Positions 13,639-23,246 are shown, counted from the first letter of the stretch. The stretch is DNA of 64,000 nt from Marinobacter zhanjiangensis (GCF_014651935.1 NZ_BMXV01000001.1:620001-684000), one strand, 5' to 3'. Numbers and translations: made by a program. The notes: generated from the sequence alone by a model not told the origin.

Positions 13639-15108
13639 ATGCTACCACTTGTCTCTCTTACCCTGTTCCTGCCACTCGCCGGCGCCGTGCTGATTCTGTG
13701 TTTGCCGAAGCCGACGGCGCGCACGGTGCACGGTATAGCGATAGCCAGTGCCGCCCTGACCCTGGTCGGCGCTCTGGCCATGTGGCTGCAGGGTGTGAGT
13801 GGTGAGGGCTTTTCCCAGGTCGAAGAGCTGGAATGGATCCCGGCCATCGGCGCGGCCTATCGAGTCGGGGTTGATGGCATCAGCCTGCCGCTGGTGCTGC
13901 TGAGTGCCGTGCTTTTCCTGGTGGCCCTGATCTACGCTTCGTCGCTTCGCGATCGTCCGCGAGCCTACGTGGCCCTGGTCCTGCTTCTGGAGACCACGGC
14001 CATCGGTACCTTTAGCGCCCTCGATGGGATCCTTTTCTATGTCTTCTTCGAAGTCTCCCTGGTGTCGATGTATTTCATGATCGCCGGGTGGGGGCACGAG
14101 GACCGCCAACGTGCAGCGCTGATGTTCTTTATCTACACCCTGCTGGGCAGCCTGCCATTGTTGCTCGCTATTCTGGGGCTTTACCTGGGCAGCCCTGAGC
14201 CTACCTTCGATATGCGGGCCTGGATTGCCAATCCGCCACTGGAGGGGGCGGCGGCCATGTGGGCGCTGATCGCCATGCTGATTACCTTTGCGGTCAAGAT
14301 TCCCGCGGTGCCGTTGCATACCTGGTTGCCCGCTGCCCACGTTCAGGCGCCGACCGTCGGCAGTGTCATTCTGGCCGGCATCATGCTGAAGTTCGGCACT
14401 TACGGTCTGGTGCGCTTCGCCCTGCAAATGACCCCCGAGGCGTTCCGCGAAGCCGGCATTGTGGTTCTGGTCTTCGGTGTGGTCAGCGCGATTTACGGCG
14501 CCTTCGCGGCCCTGGCACAGACGGATCTCAAACGCCTGGTTGCCTATACGTCAGTCAACCACATGGGCTATGTGATTGTCGGTGTTGCCGTGGCAGCGTT
14601 GACTCTGGACCCGGCGATACGCGCCACCGCTCTGGATGGCGCGGTGCTGCAGATGTTCAGTCACGGTCTGGTCACCGGCGCCCTGTTCTTTCTGGTGGGC
14701 ATGATCCAGGAGCGCGCCGATACCCGCGAAATGGGCGAGTTTGGCGGCTTACTCAAAACAGTTCCGCTGCTTGGCTGGTTCTTCGTGCTGGCTGCTTTCG
14801 CCTCTCTGGGTCTCCCGGGCCTGGCGCACTTCCCGGCTGAGTTCCAGATATTTCTCGCCACCCTGGGTACCACGCCTATCGCTGTTGTTGTGGTTCTGGG
14901 TATTGCCATTATCGCCGGAACCTTTCTCAAGGCGCTCCGTGAAACCTTTATGGGTGAGCCCCTGAAGCGCTGGCACGCCATGCCGGATCTGGGTATGCGG
15001 GAGCTGCTTGTCGTGGTGCCATTGCTGCTGCTCACCGTCGCCACAGGCGTTGCCCCGTCCTGGGTTCTTGACGTCATTCACCGGACCACATCGGCACTGG
15101 TGCTGTAA
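13639..15108 (+). CDS. NuoM-like antiporter subunit of complex I-like cluster
   Basis: This 489-residue protein matches NuoM (ND4). The conserved motifs are FYVFFEVSLVSMYFMIAGWG with E138, FAVKIPAVPLHTWLPAAHVQAPTVGSVILAG with K220, and IMLKFGTYG with K251. These correspond to the TM5 Glu and the TM7/TM8 lysines of E. coli NuoM. TDLKRLVAYTSVNHMGYV and FSHGLVTGALF are also typical. AGAGGA lies before the ATG at 13639, 15 nt after the nuoL-like stop, and its own stop shares one base with the next start (TAATG). It is predicted to be a proton-translocating membrane subunit. Confidence 0.94.
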   Translation: MLPLVSLTLFLPLAGAVLILCLPKPTARTVHGIAIASAALTLVGALAMWLQGVSGEGFSQVEELEWIPAIGAAYRVGVDGISLPLVLLSAVLFLVALIYASSLRDRPRAYVALVLLLETTAIGTFSALDGILFYVFFEVSLVSMYFMIAGWGHEDRQRAALMFFIYTLLGSLPLLLAILGLYLGSPEPTFDMRAWIANPPLEGAAAMWALIAMLITFAVKIPAVPLHTWLPAAHVQAPTVGSVILAGIMLKFGTYGLVRFALQMTPEAFREAGIVVLVFGVVSAIYGAFAALAQTDLKRLVAYTSVNHMGYVIVGVAVAALTLDPAIRATALDGAVLQMFSHGLVTGALFFLVGMIQERADTREMGEFGGLLKTVPLLGWFFVLAAFASLGLPGLAHFPAEFQIFLATLGTTPIAVVVVLGIAIIAGTFLKALRETFMGEPLKRWHAMPDLGMRELLVVVPLLLLTVATGVAPSWVLDVIHRTTSALVL

Positions 15109-16460
15109 TGGGTCGTGATCTCGCATTAATCATTCCGGAAATTGCCGTCCTGTTGACGGCTGTCGGTGCGCTGATTGCGGAGATGCTGCGTCGGCCCCGA
15201 ATTGCGCTGGTCGTTGCCGTCATCGGTCTGTTCGTGGCCACGGGGTTGACCCTGCGCCTGGTGGGCACAGACACAACGGTGTTCGGCGGCAGCTTCCGGA
15301 TCGACACACTGAGCATCTGGGCCAAGCTCATACTGCTGCCTGCCACCGTGCTTACGATGCTGTTGGCGCGGGTGGATGTTGGGGGAAGCGCACGTGAGGG
15401 CACGGTCTACAGCCTGCTGTGCTTTGCCACCGTCGGCGCCCTGGTGCTGGCGGGGGCCGGGGATACCATGTTCCTGGTGCTGGGTACATTGCTGACCGGT
15501 CTGGCGACCTTCGCCCTGGTCGCCTATCCGGACACCGACCCGGCGACCGAAGCCGCCATGAAATTCTTTGTGTTCGCTTCGGTCACCACGGCAATCATGA
15601 TCTTCGGCCTGAGCTACTGGTTCGGCGCCGCCGGTTCCACGCTGATCGCCGATCTGCCAGCGATGGACAAGATGCCGTTGGCTGTCATTCTCGGGTTCGT
15701 GGCTGTCGTCGTGGGTCTGGGCTACAAGGCGTCGCTGGTTCCGTTTCATTTCTGGGCACCCGACGCCTACGAGGGCGCACCCTTGTCCATTGCGGCCTAC
15801 CTGTCCGTCGTGCCCAAGGTCGGGGCGCTGTTCGCGCTGACGCAGGTGGTTCGCGACCTGCCCCCGGAAACCGGCTGGACGGTCGTTATCGCGGGCCTGG
15901 CCGTGCTGAGCATGACCTATGGCTATCTCGCTGCGCTGGTGCAGGATAACGTTATCCGGCTGCTGGCCTATTCGTCGATTGCCCAATCCGGCTATTTCCT
16001 TCTGGGCATCGTGGCGGTGGGCGCCAGTGAGCTTGCCTTGACATCAATCATCCTGTTCGCTGCTGCCTATGCGGCCATGAACCTGGGTGCGTTCGCCGTT
16101 GCCGCCGCAACCGGTCGTACCCTGAACGATTTCAGTGGGCTGGGGCGCGCGCGGCCGCTCATGGGAATTGCCATGGTGATCTTCCTGCTGTCGCTGGTCG
16201 GCATACCACCACTGGCCGGCTTCGTCGGCAAGTTCCTGCTCTTTGCAGCCGCCATAGATGCGCAGTTTACCTGGCTGGCAGTCGTGGCGATCGTGAACAC
16301 CGTACTCTCGCTGGCGGTGTATCTGCGCATTATCGTGCCGATGTACAGGGCCGGAAATATGGCACCCGCTGCACCGGACCCATGGCTCGGAGTTGTGGTG
16401 ATAACAGCGTTTGCAGCCACCCTTATTATTGGGCTGGCTGCCCAGTTTTTCCTCGTGTAG
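15108..16460 (+). CDS. NuoN-like antiporter subunit of complex I-like cluster
   Basis: This 450-residue protein matches NuoN (ND2), the antiporter subunit nearest the E-channel. Matching motifs are GYKASLVPFHFWAPDAYEGAP with K207, QDNVIRLLAYSSIAQSGYFLLG, FAAAYAAMNLGAF and LVGIPPLAGFVGKFLLF with its Lys. By eye the TM5 Glu of canonical NuoN (IELLSL) is missing from MFLVLGTLLTGLATFALVAY, and the usual Lys of NIKRLLAYSS is replaced (NVIRLLAYSS). So this subunit is the least canonical of the three antiporter homologues. It is the last gene of the cluster; metE is convergent 41 nt away. Confidence 0.92.
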   Translation: MGRDLALIIPEIAVLLTAVGALIAEMLRRPRIALVVAVIGLFVATGLTLRLVGTDTTVFGGSFRIDTLSIWAKLILLPATVLTMLLARVDVGGSAREGTVYSLLCFATVGALVLAGAGDTMFLVLGTLLTGLATFALVAYPDTDPATEAAMKFFVFASVTTAIMIFGLSYWFGAAGSTLIADLPAMDKMPLAVILGFVAVVVGLGYKASLVPFHFWAPDAYEGAPLSIAAYLSVVPKVGALFALTQVVRDLPPETGWTVVIAGLAVLSMTYGYLAALVQDNVIRLLAYSSIAQSGYFLLGIVAVGASELALTSIILFAAAYAAMNLGAFAVAAATGRTLNDFSGLGRARPLMGIAMVIFLLSLVGIPPLAGFVGKFLLFAAAIDAQFTWLAVVAIVNTVLSLAVYLRIIVPMYRAGNMAPAAPDPWLGVVVITAFAATLIIGLAAQFFLV

Positions 16461-16501
16461 GCCGACGCTGCCTCACGATGTGACGTTTCGAAAGCTGCCG
16501 G

Positions 16502-18781
16502 TCAGCCGGCGGCCTCCCGCAGCTCCCGCGCGGCTGCCACCATATTCTCCAGCGCCGGAATCACCTCTTCCCACTGGCGGGTCTTCAGGCCGCAGTCCGG
16601 GTTTATCCACAGGCGTTCCGCCGGCACCCGTTCCGCCGCCTTGCTCATCAGGGTGACGATCTGCTCCCGGGATGGAATGTTCGGCGAGTGGATGTCGTAG
16701 ACGCCGGGGCCGATTTCGTTGGGGTAGTGGAATTCCTCGAACACATCCAGCAGTTCCATGGCGGAGCGGGAGGTTTCGATGGTGATCACGTCGGCGTCCA
16801 TGCGGGCGATGTCCTTGATGATGTCGTTGAACTCCGAATAGCACATATGGGTATGGATCTGGGTGGTATCGCTGACGCCATTGGCCGTAATGCGGAAGGC
16901 GTCCACGGCCCAGTCCAGATACTCCTGCCATTGCGAACGTCGCAGGGGCAGACCTTCCCGCAGGGCGGCTTCGTCGATCTGGATGATGTTGACGCCGGCG
17001 GCCTCCAGGTCCAGCACCTCCTGGCGGATGGCCAGGGCCAGCTGGAACGCTGTATCGCGCCTGGGCTGGTCGTCCCGCACGAAGGACCAGTTGAGAATGG
17101 TCACTGGCCCGGTCAGCATGCCCTTCAGCGGCTTGTCGGTGAGGGAGCGGGCGTAGGCGATCCATTCCACGGTCATGGGCCCGGGGCGCTGGATGTCGCC
17201 GTACAGAATCGGTGGCTTCACGCACCGGGAGCCGTAGGACTGTACCCAGCCAAAGCGGGTGAACAGATAGCCTTCCAGCTGTTCGCCGAAGTATTCCACC
17301 ATGTCATTGCGCTCCGCCTCGCCATGGACCAGTACGTCCAGCCCGAGTTTTTCCTGTTCACGTACGGCCCGCTCGATTTCCGCCTTCATGGTAGTGACAT
17401 AAAGCTCGCGGCTGATCTCCTGTTTGCGCCAGGCCAACCGGGTCTTGCGGATGCCTGTCGTCTGGGGAAAAGAGCCGATGGTGGTGGTCGGGTAGCGGGG
17501 CAGCTTCAGGGCGACTGCCTGTTGTTCCGCCCGAACGGGGTAGGGACTCTGACGCTCGCCCAGTTCCGGGGTGATGCCCTGAACCTGCTGCTTCACGGTG
17601 GGGTTATGGACCCGGGTGGAGTTCCGGCGTCTGGCAATGGCCCGGGCGTTGTCCGCCAACGGAGCGGCCACTGCGTCGGTCCCTTCGTTGAGGGCAATCC
17701 TGAGCACCCGGAGTTCGTCCAGCTTCTGGGTGGCGAAGGCCAGCCAGCTGCGGACTTCCGGATCCAGCTCTGTCTCCGGCTCCAGGTCCACCGGAACATG
17801 CAGCAGAGAGCAGGAGGGCGCTAACCACAGGCGATCCCCCAGCTTGTCATGGATCGGCGTCAGCCATTCCAGCAATGCACCCAGATCCGTCTTCCAGATG
17901 TTGCGGCCATTGATCACCCCCAGGGACAGCACCTTATGGGGCGGCAGCCAGTCGACCACAGCGTTTACTTCCTGGCAGCCGCGAACGGCATCCACATGCA
18001 GCCCGGCCACCGGCAGCTTGCAGGCCTGCTGAAGGTTTTCCCCCAGGGTGCCAAAGTAGGTGGTCAGCAGCAGTTTTGCGCGGCTGGATTTCAGTTGGTG
18101 GTAGGCGGTCTCGAAGGCCAGTTTCCAGTCGGCGTCCAGCTCGGTGACCAGGATGGGTTCGTCCACCTGTACCCAGTCCACGCCCAGGTCCGCCAGTTGA
18201 TCCAGCAGCTGACCATACACTGGCAGCAGGTGCTCCAGCAGTTCCAGCCGCTGGTACCCGTCCCGGGCCTTGCACAACCACAGGTAGGTGACCGGGCCGA
18301 TGATCACCGGCTTGGGGGTGACGCCAGCGCTGCGGGCTTCGGCAATCTGGTCCACCAGGCGCTGACTGTTGAGGGAGAAGACCGTGTCTTCGGACACTTC
18401 CGGGACGATGTAGTGATAGTTGGTATCGAACCACTTGGTCATCTCTCCGGCCGCCACGCCGGAACAGCCGCAATCCGCCGGGGAACGGCCGCGGGCCACG
18501 CGGAAGTAGTGGTCCAGCTCGCTGCCTTTCAGCCCCTGTACCCGCTCCGGCAGATGGCCCAGGGTGAAGCTCATGTCCAGTACATGGTCGTAAAGGGAAA
18601 AGTCCCCCACCGGCGCCAGGTCCAGGTCTACCTGGGTCTGCCAGTTCTGCTCCCGCAGGGATTTTGCGGTGGCTAGCAGTTCGTCGGTGTTGGTGTTCTG
18701 CTTCCAGTAGTCTTCCAGTGCGAACTTCAGTTCCCGGCGGGTACCGATGCGGGGAAACCCGAGGTTGTGTGTCAGTGCCAT
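16502..18781 (-). CDS. metE: cobalamin-independent methionine synthase
   Basis: MetE transfers the methyl group of methyltetrahydropteroyl-triglutamate directly to homocysteine, the last step of methionine synthesis without B12. The protein has 759 residues with the usual two-barrel layout. Zinc-site sequence is visible in the C-terminal half: [10 protein letters not shown] (His and Cys), [10 protein letters not shown], and [12 protein letters not shown] (Cys). The N-terminal [20 protein letters not shown] is typical. GGGAG lies 7-8 nt before the ATG at 18781. It is transcribed divergently from a metR-type regulator, the usual arrangement for homocysteine-responsive control. Confidence 0.98.
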   Translation of the reverse strand: MALTHNLGFPRIGTRRELKFALEDYWKQNTNTDELLATAKSLREQNWQTQVDLDLAPVGDFSLYDHVLDMSFTLGHLPERVQGLKGSELDHYFRVARGRSPADCGCSGVAAGEMTKWFDTNYHYIVPEVSEDTVFSLNSQRLVDQIAEARSAGVTPKPVIIGPVTYLWLCKARDGYQRLELLEHLLPVYGQLLDQLADLGVDWVQVDEPILVTELDADWKLAFETAYHQLKSSRAKLLLTTYFGTLGENLQQACKLPVAGLHVDAVRGCQEVNAVVDWLPPHKVLSLGVINGRNIWKTDLGALLEWLTPIHDKLGDRLWLAPSCSLLHVPVDLEPETELDPEVRSWLAFATQKLDELRVLRIALNEGTDAVAAPLADNARAIARRRNSTRVHNPTVKQQVQGITPELGERQSPYPVRAEQQAVALKLPRYPTTTIGSFPQTTGIRKTRLAWRKQEISRELYVTTMKAEIERAVREQEKLGLDVLVHGEAERNDMVEYFGEQLEGYLFTRFGWVQSYGSRCVKPPILYGDIQRPGPMTVEWIAYARSLTDKPLKGMLTGPVTILNWSFVRDDQPRRDTAFQLALAIRQEVLDLEAAGVNIIQIDEAALREGLPLRRSQWQEYLDWAVDAFRITANGVSDTTQIHTHMCYSEFNDIIKDIARMDADVITIETSRSAMELLDVFEEFHYPNEIGPGVYDIHSPNIPSREQIVTLMSKAAERVPAERLWINPDCGLKTRQWEEVIPALENMVAAARELREAAG

Positions 18782-18844
18782 GGTGTTGCTCCCTGTGGAT
18801 CAATAAGTGACCGGGAGCATAGCGACTGCAATTCATGACGAAAA

Positions 18845-18873
18845 ATGGTTAAATGTCAACAAACCATGACATT
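18845..18873. promoter_or_regulatory. candidate MetR operator between metE and metR
   Basis: Overlapping inverted repeats lie between the divergent genes: ATGGTT/AACCAT (18845-18850 and 18862-18867) and AATGTCA/TGACATT (18852-18858 and 18867-18873). LysR-type regulators bind such dyads in the shared promoter. Function is inferred from position only. Confidence 0.5.
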
Positions 18874-18888
18874 AATTCATGAGAAGCC

Positions 18889-19779
18889 ATGATCGAACGA
18901 AGCCACCTCAAGATCCTGCGGGAAATCGAACGCCAGGGATCCCTGACGGCCGCCGCCAGTGCCCTGAACCTGACCCAGTCCGCCCTCAGCCACAAGATCA
19001 CCCGGCTGGAACAGTTGCTGGGCACGCCGTTATGGCTGAAGGAAGGCCGGGGCCTGAAGCTGACCCAGGCCGGGGAATACCTGCTGCAGGAGGCGAACCG
19101 CCTGTTGCCCCAGTTGGAACGGGTGGATGAACGCCTGCTGCAGTTCGCCCGGGGTGAGCGCGGTGCCCTCAACATCGGCATGGAATGTCACCCCTGCTAT
19201 CAGTGGCTGCTGAAGGTGGTGGACCCCTTCCTGTCCCGCTGGCCGGGGGTGGATGTGGACGTGACCCAGAAGTTCCAGTTCGGTGGTATGGCGGCGCTGT
19301 TCAACCACGACATCGACCTGCTGGTGACCCCGGACCCCATCCGCCGGGAAGGCATCCACTTCGAACCGGTGTTTCCCTACGAGCAGGTGCTGGTGGTCAG
19401 CCGCGACAGTCCCCTGGCCGGTCTGGACCGGGTCACCCCGGACCAGGTAGCAGCCCAGACTCTGTATACCTACCCGGTAGCTGTCGAGCGCCTGGACATC
19501 TTCCAGCAGTTTCTGCTGCCCGCCAACTGCCTGCCCCGGAAGCACAAGGTACTGGAAGCCACCGAAATGATGCTGCAGATGGTCGCTGCCGGGCGTGGAG
19601 TCGCCACGCTGCCCCTGTGGCTGGTGGAGGAATACGCCGAGACCCTGCCCATTGTCCCGGTGCGACTCGGGGAGCAGGGTATCCACAAGCACATCAACCT
19701 GGGCGTCAGAACCGCCGACCTCCACGACCAGCATACCCGCGCCTTTATCGGGATAGCGGCAGAGAGCCCCCCGGCGTGA
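18889..19779 (+). CDS. metR: LysR-family regulator, MetR type
   Basis: This 296-residue LysR-type regulator has an N-terminal helix-turn-helix (HLKILREIERQGSLTAAASALNLTQSALSHKITRLEQLLGTPLW) and a C-terminal substrate-binding domain (for example NIGMECHPCYQWLLKVV, which matches MetR). The divergent placement 107 nt from metE strongly supports MetR, which activates metE with homocysteine as co-inducer. An upstream ribosome site is weak. The gene starts with ATG at 18889. Confidence 0.93.
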   Translation: MIERSHLKILREIERQGSLTAAASALNLTQSALSHKITRLEQLLGTPLWLKEGRGLKLTQAGEYLLQEANRLLPQLERVDERLLQFARGERGALNIGMECHPCYQWLLKVVDPFLSRWPGVDVDVTQKFQFGGMAALFNHDIDLLVTPDPIRREGIHFEPVFPYEQVLVVSRDSPLAGLDRVTPDQVAAQTLYTYPVAVERLDIFQQFLLPANCLPRKHKVLEATEMMLQMVAAGRGVATLPLWLVEEYAETLPIVPVRLGEQGIHKHINLGVRTADLHDQHTRAFIGIAAESPPA

Positions 19780-19840
19780 TCACTTCCGCCTTCTGAAATA
19801 TCCCGGTTGTTAGGGAAGGTTTCTCTGTATATAGTGTTGT

Positions 19841-20036
19841 TGTCCTTGGCGCACTACCAGATATAGTGATTAATCCATGATCAGCCTGGTAACGGGAATC
19901 CGGTGAGAATCCGGAACTGACGCGCAGCGGTATTGGGGAACGAGCGGGCATCACGACACTGGCACACGCCGGGAAGTCGCCCGCAAGGCCGAACCGAAAG
20001 GTTCACGCCCCTGAGTCCGAAGACCTGCCCTGGACA
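19841..20036 (+). ncRNA. cobalamin riboswitch (adenosylcobalamin-type aptamer)
   Basis: The conserved B12 core is present: GGGAATCCGGTGAGAATCCGG near 19894-19914, then ACTGACGCGCAGCGGTA to about 19932, and the 3' element GAGTCCGAAGACCTGCC near 20013-20029. A closing P1 helix can form between TGTCC at 19841-19845 and GGACA at 20032-20036. It precedes nrdA by about 300 nt. In known systems this class lowers expression of the B12-independent ribonucleotide reductase when cobalamin is plentiful, usually where a B12-dependent class II enzyme is also present. Confidence 0.95.
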
Positions 20037-20134
20037 GAGTGCTGTGCCTTCGCGTCTTAAAGGTAAGCAGACAGATTCTTGATGCTGCGACTGCTCAATG
20101 TCGATGGCGACAGCTTGCGGGCCACTGTTGTTTA

Positions 20135-20242
20135 TCCCCTCTCCCCTGGCGGGAGAGGGTTAGGGTGAGGGGGAAAGCGTCGTACTCCGGCGTTGAAGTC
20201 TCCCCCCCTCACCCCGGCCCTCTCCCGCCAGGGGAGAGGGGG
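20135..20242. repeat. REPIN-like pair of inverted GC-rich palindromes
   Basis: Two copies of a palindromic unit (core CCCTCTCCCCTGGCGGGAGAGGG followed by [14 protein letters not shown]) lie head to head at 20135-20173 and 20203-20242, separated by 29 nt. Each can form its own hairpin and together they form a large one. This is the architecture of REP doublets (REPINs) mobilised by RAYT transposases. It interrupts the leader between the B12 aptamer and the nrdA start. Confidence 0.85.
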
Positions 20243-20292
20243 AAATGCATCCGCAAGCTTTGGTGATCGGTAGTTCGATCCTGCCCTGGAAT

Positions 20293-20336
20293 CTCCTGCA
20301 ACGCGAAGCCAGCAATCCCAACGCGTTGTAAAGGAG
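20293..20336 (+). promoter_or_regulatory. Shine-Dalgarno-sequestering hairpin of nrdA
   Basis: CTCCT at 20293-20297 pairs with the AGGAG ribosome site at 20332-20336, and CAACGCG at 20299-20305 pairs with CGCGTTG at 20322-20328. The stem therefore masks the nrdA ribosome-binding site and is a plausible expression platform for the upstream riboswitch. The pairing is seen in sequence; regulation is inferred. Confidence 0.7.
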
Positions 20337-20343
20337 AACACCC

Positions 20344-23097
20344 ATGTCCACAGCCCTGGCCGAAGCACCCCAGGCCACCACCGCATCCCTCCAGGTCATC
20401 AAACGAAACGGCACCCTGGTCGGCTTTGACCCTTCCAAGATAAGCGTTGCCGTCACCAGGGCCTTCCTCGCTGTGGAAGGCGATCAGGCCGCCGGTTCTG
20501 CTCATATCAATCATGCCGTGAAACAGGTCACCGATCAGGTCCTGCAGGCCATCAGCCGTCGCCTGAAGGCCGGCGGCAAGGTGCATATCGAGGACATCCA
20601 GGACCAGGTGGAGCTGGCCCTGATGCGGGGCGGTGAACAGAAGGTAGCCCGGGCCTACGTCCTCTACCGGGAAGAACACGCCCGCCAGCGGGCACAGGAC
20701 GAGCCGGTGGAAGCCCACCCCCACCTGACCGTGAAAAAGGCCAACGGCGAGCTGGCCCCCCTGGACCTGGGCCTGATGAAACTGCAGGTGGAGCAGGCGG
20801 CCCATAGCCTTGAAGGCATCGACGGCGAGTCCCTGGTGGAGGACGCCCTGCGCAACCTATACGACGGCATCGAGGAGACCGGTGTACTCTCTGCCCTGGT
20901 CATGACCGCCCGCGGCCGCATCGAGCAGGAGCCGGACTACAGCGCCGTCACCGCCCGCCTTTTGCTGGAACAGATCCGGCTGGAAACCGCTGGGGCTCTT
21001 AATCTGCCTACTGACCTTTCGTTGGCCGAGGTTTACCCTCGGGCTCTCAAGGCGTTTATCCACGAAGGCATCCATTATGAATTGCTGGACGAAGCCCTGG
21101 CCGCCTTTGACCTGGACCTCCTCGGCGAGGCCCTGAAACCGGAGCAGGACCTCCAGTTCGGTTTCCTCGGGCTGCAGACCCTGTACGACCGTTATTTCCT
21201 GCACTGGAATCACGCCCGGCTGGAGCTGCCCCAGGTGTTCTTCATGCGTGTGGCCATGGGCCTGGCGTTGCGTGAGGACGACCCTAATGAACGGGCTATC
21301 GAGTTCTACAACCTGCTCTCCAGCTTCGACTACATGGCCAGCACACCGACGCTGTTCAACAGCGGCACCCGGCACTCCCAGCTGTCCTCCTGCTACCTGA
21401 CCACGGTGCAGGACGACTTGGAGAGCATCTACGGTGCTATCCGCGACAACGCCATGCTATCCAAGTGGGCCGGCGGCCTGGGCAACGACTGGACCCCGGT
21501 GCGGGCCCTGGGTTCCCACATCAAGGGCACCAACGGCCAGAGCCAGGGCGTGGTGCCCTTCCTGAAGGTGGTCAACGACACTGCGGTAGCGGTTAACCAG
21601 GGCGGCAAACGCAAGGGCGCGGTGTGCGCTTATCTGGAAAGCTGGCACCTGGATATCGAAGAGTTCCTGGAACTGCGCAAGAACACCGGCGACGAACGCC
21701 GCCGCACCCACGACATGAACACTGCCAACTGGGTGCCGGACCTGCTGATCGAACGCATGCGGGAAGACCGGGACTGGACCCTGTTCTCCCCCAGCGACGT
21801 CATCGACCTGCACGACCTGTACGGCAACGCCTTCCGGGAACGCTACGAGCATTACGAAGAGCTGGCGGCACAGGGCGAAATCACCCTCTACAAGACCGTC
21901 TCCGCCAAGCAGCTGTGGCGCAAGATGCTCACTGTACTGTTCGAAACCGGCCACCCCTGGATCACCTTCAAGGACCCCTGCAACCTGCGCTCGCCCCAGA
22001 AGCATCGGGGCGTGGTCCACAGCTCCAACCTGTGCACCGAAATCACCCTCAACACCCGAGAGGACGAAATCGCCGTGTGCAACCTGGGCTCCGTCAACCT
22101 GGCCGCCCATGTGCAGGATGGCAAGCTGGATGTACAAAGGCTGGAACGCACCGTCACCACCGCCGTACGCATGCTCGACAACGTTATCGACATCAACTAT
22201 TACGCCGTGCCCCAGGCCCGAAATTCCAACGGAAGGCACCGCCCGGTAGGCCTCGGCCTGATGGGTTTCCAGGATGCCCTCTACAAACTGGGCACCCCCT
22301 ACGCCAGCCCGGAAGCCGTGGAATTCGCCGACGTGGCCATGGAACAACTCAGCTACTTCGCCCTCCGCGCCTCTGCCACCCTGGCCGGCGAGCGGGGCGC
22401 ATATGAGAGCTACGAGGGCTCCCTGTGGCACCAGGGCATCCTGCCCATCGACTCCCTGAACCTGCTCAAGGAGCACCGCAACGAAGGCAACTTCAGCGTC
22501 GACACCCGCACCCGACTGGACTGGACCCCGGTGCGTGAACTCATCGCACAAAACGGCATGCGCAACAGCAACGTCATGGCCATCGCACCGACGGCCACCA
22601 TCTCCAACATCGTGGGCGTGTCCCAGTCCATCGAACCGGCGTACCAGAACCTGTTCGTCAAATCGAACCTCTCCGGCGAGTTCACCGTGGTCAACCCGTC
22701 CCTGGTTCGTGACCTCAAGGCCGAAGGTCTGTGGGACAACGTCATGGTCAACGACCTCAAGTACTTCGACGGCAGCGTCCAGCAGATCGACCGCATACCG
22801 GCCGAACTCAAGGCCCGCTACGCCACCGCCTTCGAAATCGATGCGAGATGGCTGGTGGAAGCCGCCGCCCGACGCCAGAAATGGCTCGACCAGGCCCAGA
22901 GCCTCAACCTCTACATGGCCGAACCCAACGGCCGCAAGCTGGACGACCTGTACCAGCTGGCCTGGGAACGGGGCCTGAAAACCACTTACTACCTGCGATC
23001 TCTGGGGGCTACCGGTGCCGAGAAAACCGCCCCGGTAGCTGCTCCACAGCCGCAGGTGTGTTCCATCGACGAGCCTGACTGCGAGGCGTGTCAGTAA
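20344..23097 (+). CDS. nrdA: class I ribonucleotide reductase, alpha (large) subunit
   Basis: This 917-residue catalytic subunit reduces ribonucleoside diphosphates to deoxynucleotides. Two ATP-cone domains occupy about residues 15-110 and 125-220 (LQVIKRNGTLVGFDPSKI, then LTVKKANGELAPLDLGLM), as in the Pseudomonas-type NrdA. The catalytic barrel shows SSCYLTTVQDD, SNLCTEITLNTREDEIAVCNLGSVNLA (the NLC cysteine and redox partner) and APTATISNI. The C-terminal redox pair is in EPDCEACQ. AGGAG lies 7 nt before the ATG. The gene stands downstream of a cobalamin riboswitch and is followed by nrdB after a 204-nt spacer. Confidence 0.98.
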   Translation: MSTALAEAPQATTASLQVIKRNGTLVGFDPSKISVAVTRAFLAVEGDQAAGSAHINHAVKQVTDQVLQAISRRLKAGGKVHIEDIQDQVELALMRGGEQKVARAYVLYREEHARQRAQDEPVEAHPHLTVKKANGELAPLDLGLMKLQVEQAAHSLEGIDGESLVEDALRNLYDGIEETGVLSALVMTARGRIEQEPDYSAVTARLLLEQIRLETAGALNLPTDLSLAEVYPRALKAFIHEGIHYELLDEALAAFDLDLLGEALKPEQDLQFGFLGLQTLYDRYFLHWNHARLELPQVFFMRVAMGLALREDDPNERAIEFYNLLSSFDYMASTPTLFNSGTRHSQLSSCYLTTVQDDLESIYGAIRDNAMLSKWAGGLGNDWTPVRALGSHIKGTNGQSQGVVPFLKVVNDTAVAVNQGGKRKGAVCAYLESWHLDIEEFLELRKNTGDERRRTHDMNTANWVPDLLIERMREDRDWTLFSPSDVIDLHDLYGNAFRERYEHYEELAAQGEITLYKTVSAKQLWRKMLTVLFETGHPWITFKDPCNLRSPQKHRGVVHSSNLCTEITLNTREDEIAVCNLGSVNLAAHVQDGKLDVQRLERTVTTAVRMLDNVIDINYYAVPQARNSNGRHRPVGLGLMGFQDALYKLGTPYASPEAVEFADVAMEQLSYFALRASATLAGERGAYESYEGSLWHQGILPIDSLNLLKEHRNEGNFSVDTRTRLDWTPVRELIAQNGMRNSNVMAIAPTATISNIVGVSQSIEPAYQNLFVKSNLSGEFTVVNPSLVRDLKAEGLWDNVMVNDLKYFDGSVQQIDRIPAELKARYATAFEIDARWLVEAAARRQKWLDQAQSLNLYMAEPNGRKLDDLYQLAWERGLKTTYYLRSLGATGAEKTAPVAAPQPQVCSIDEPDCEACQ

Positions 23098-23158
23098 ACA
23101 CTGACATATCCGGAAAAGCTGGCATCGATAACCCAATGCTTGGAGAAACGGGCTGGGG

Positions 23159-23246
23159 GGCGCCTTTCCGAGAACGTCTGCAGCCAGGGATGGCTGCAGT
23201 CGAGCCCTACATGGATGTATTCACGGGCGTTTCTCGGAAAGGCGCA
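23159..23246. repeat. palindromic repeat element in the nrdA-nrdB spacer
   Basis: A 15-bp perfect inverted repeat (GCGCCTTTCCGAGAA at 23160-23174 and its complement at 23231-23245) encloses a second stem, CTGCAGCC/GGCTGCAG at 23178-23185 and 23192-23199, and an unpaired ACATGGATGTATTCACGG segment. The nested design suggests a dispersed palindromic element rather than a simple terminator. It lies inside the nrdAB transcript and could affect the NrdA to NrdB ratio. Confidence 0.8.
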
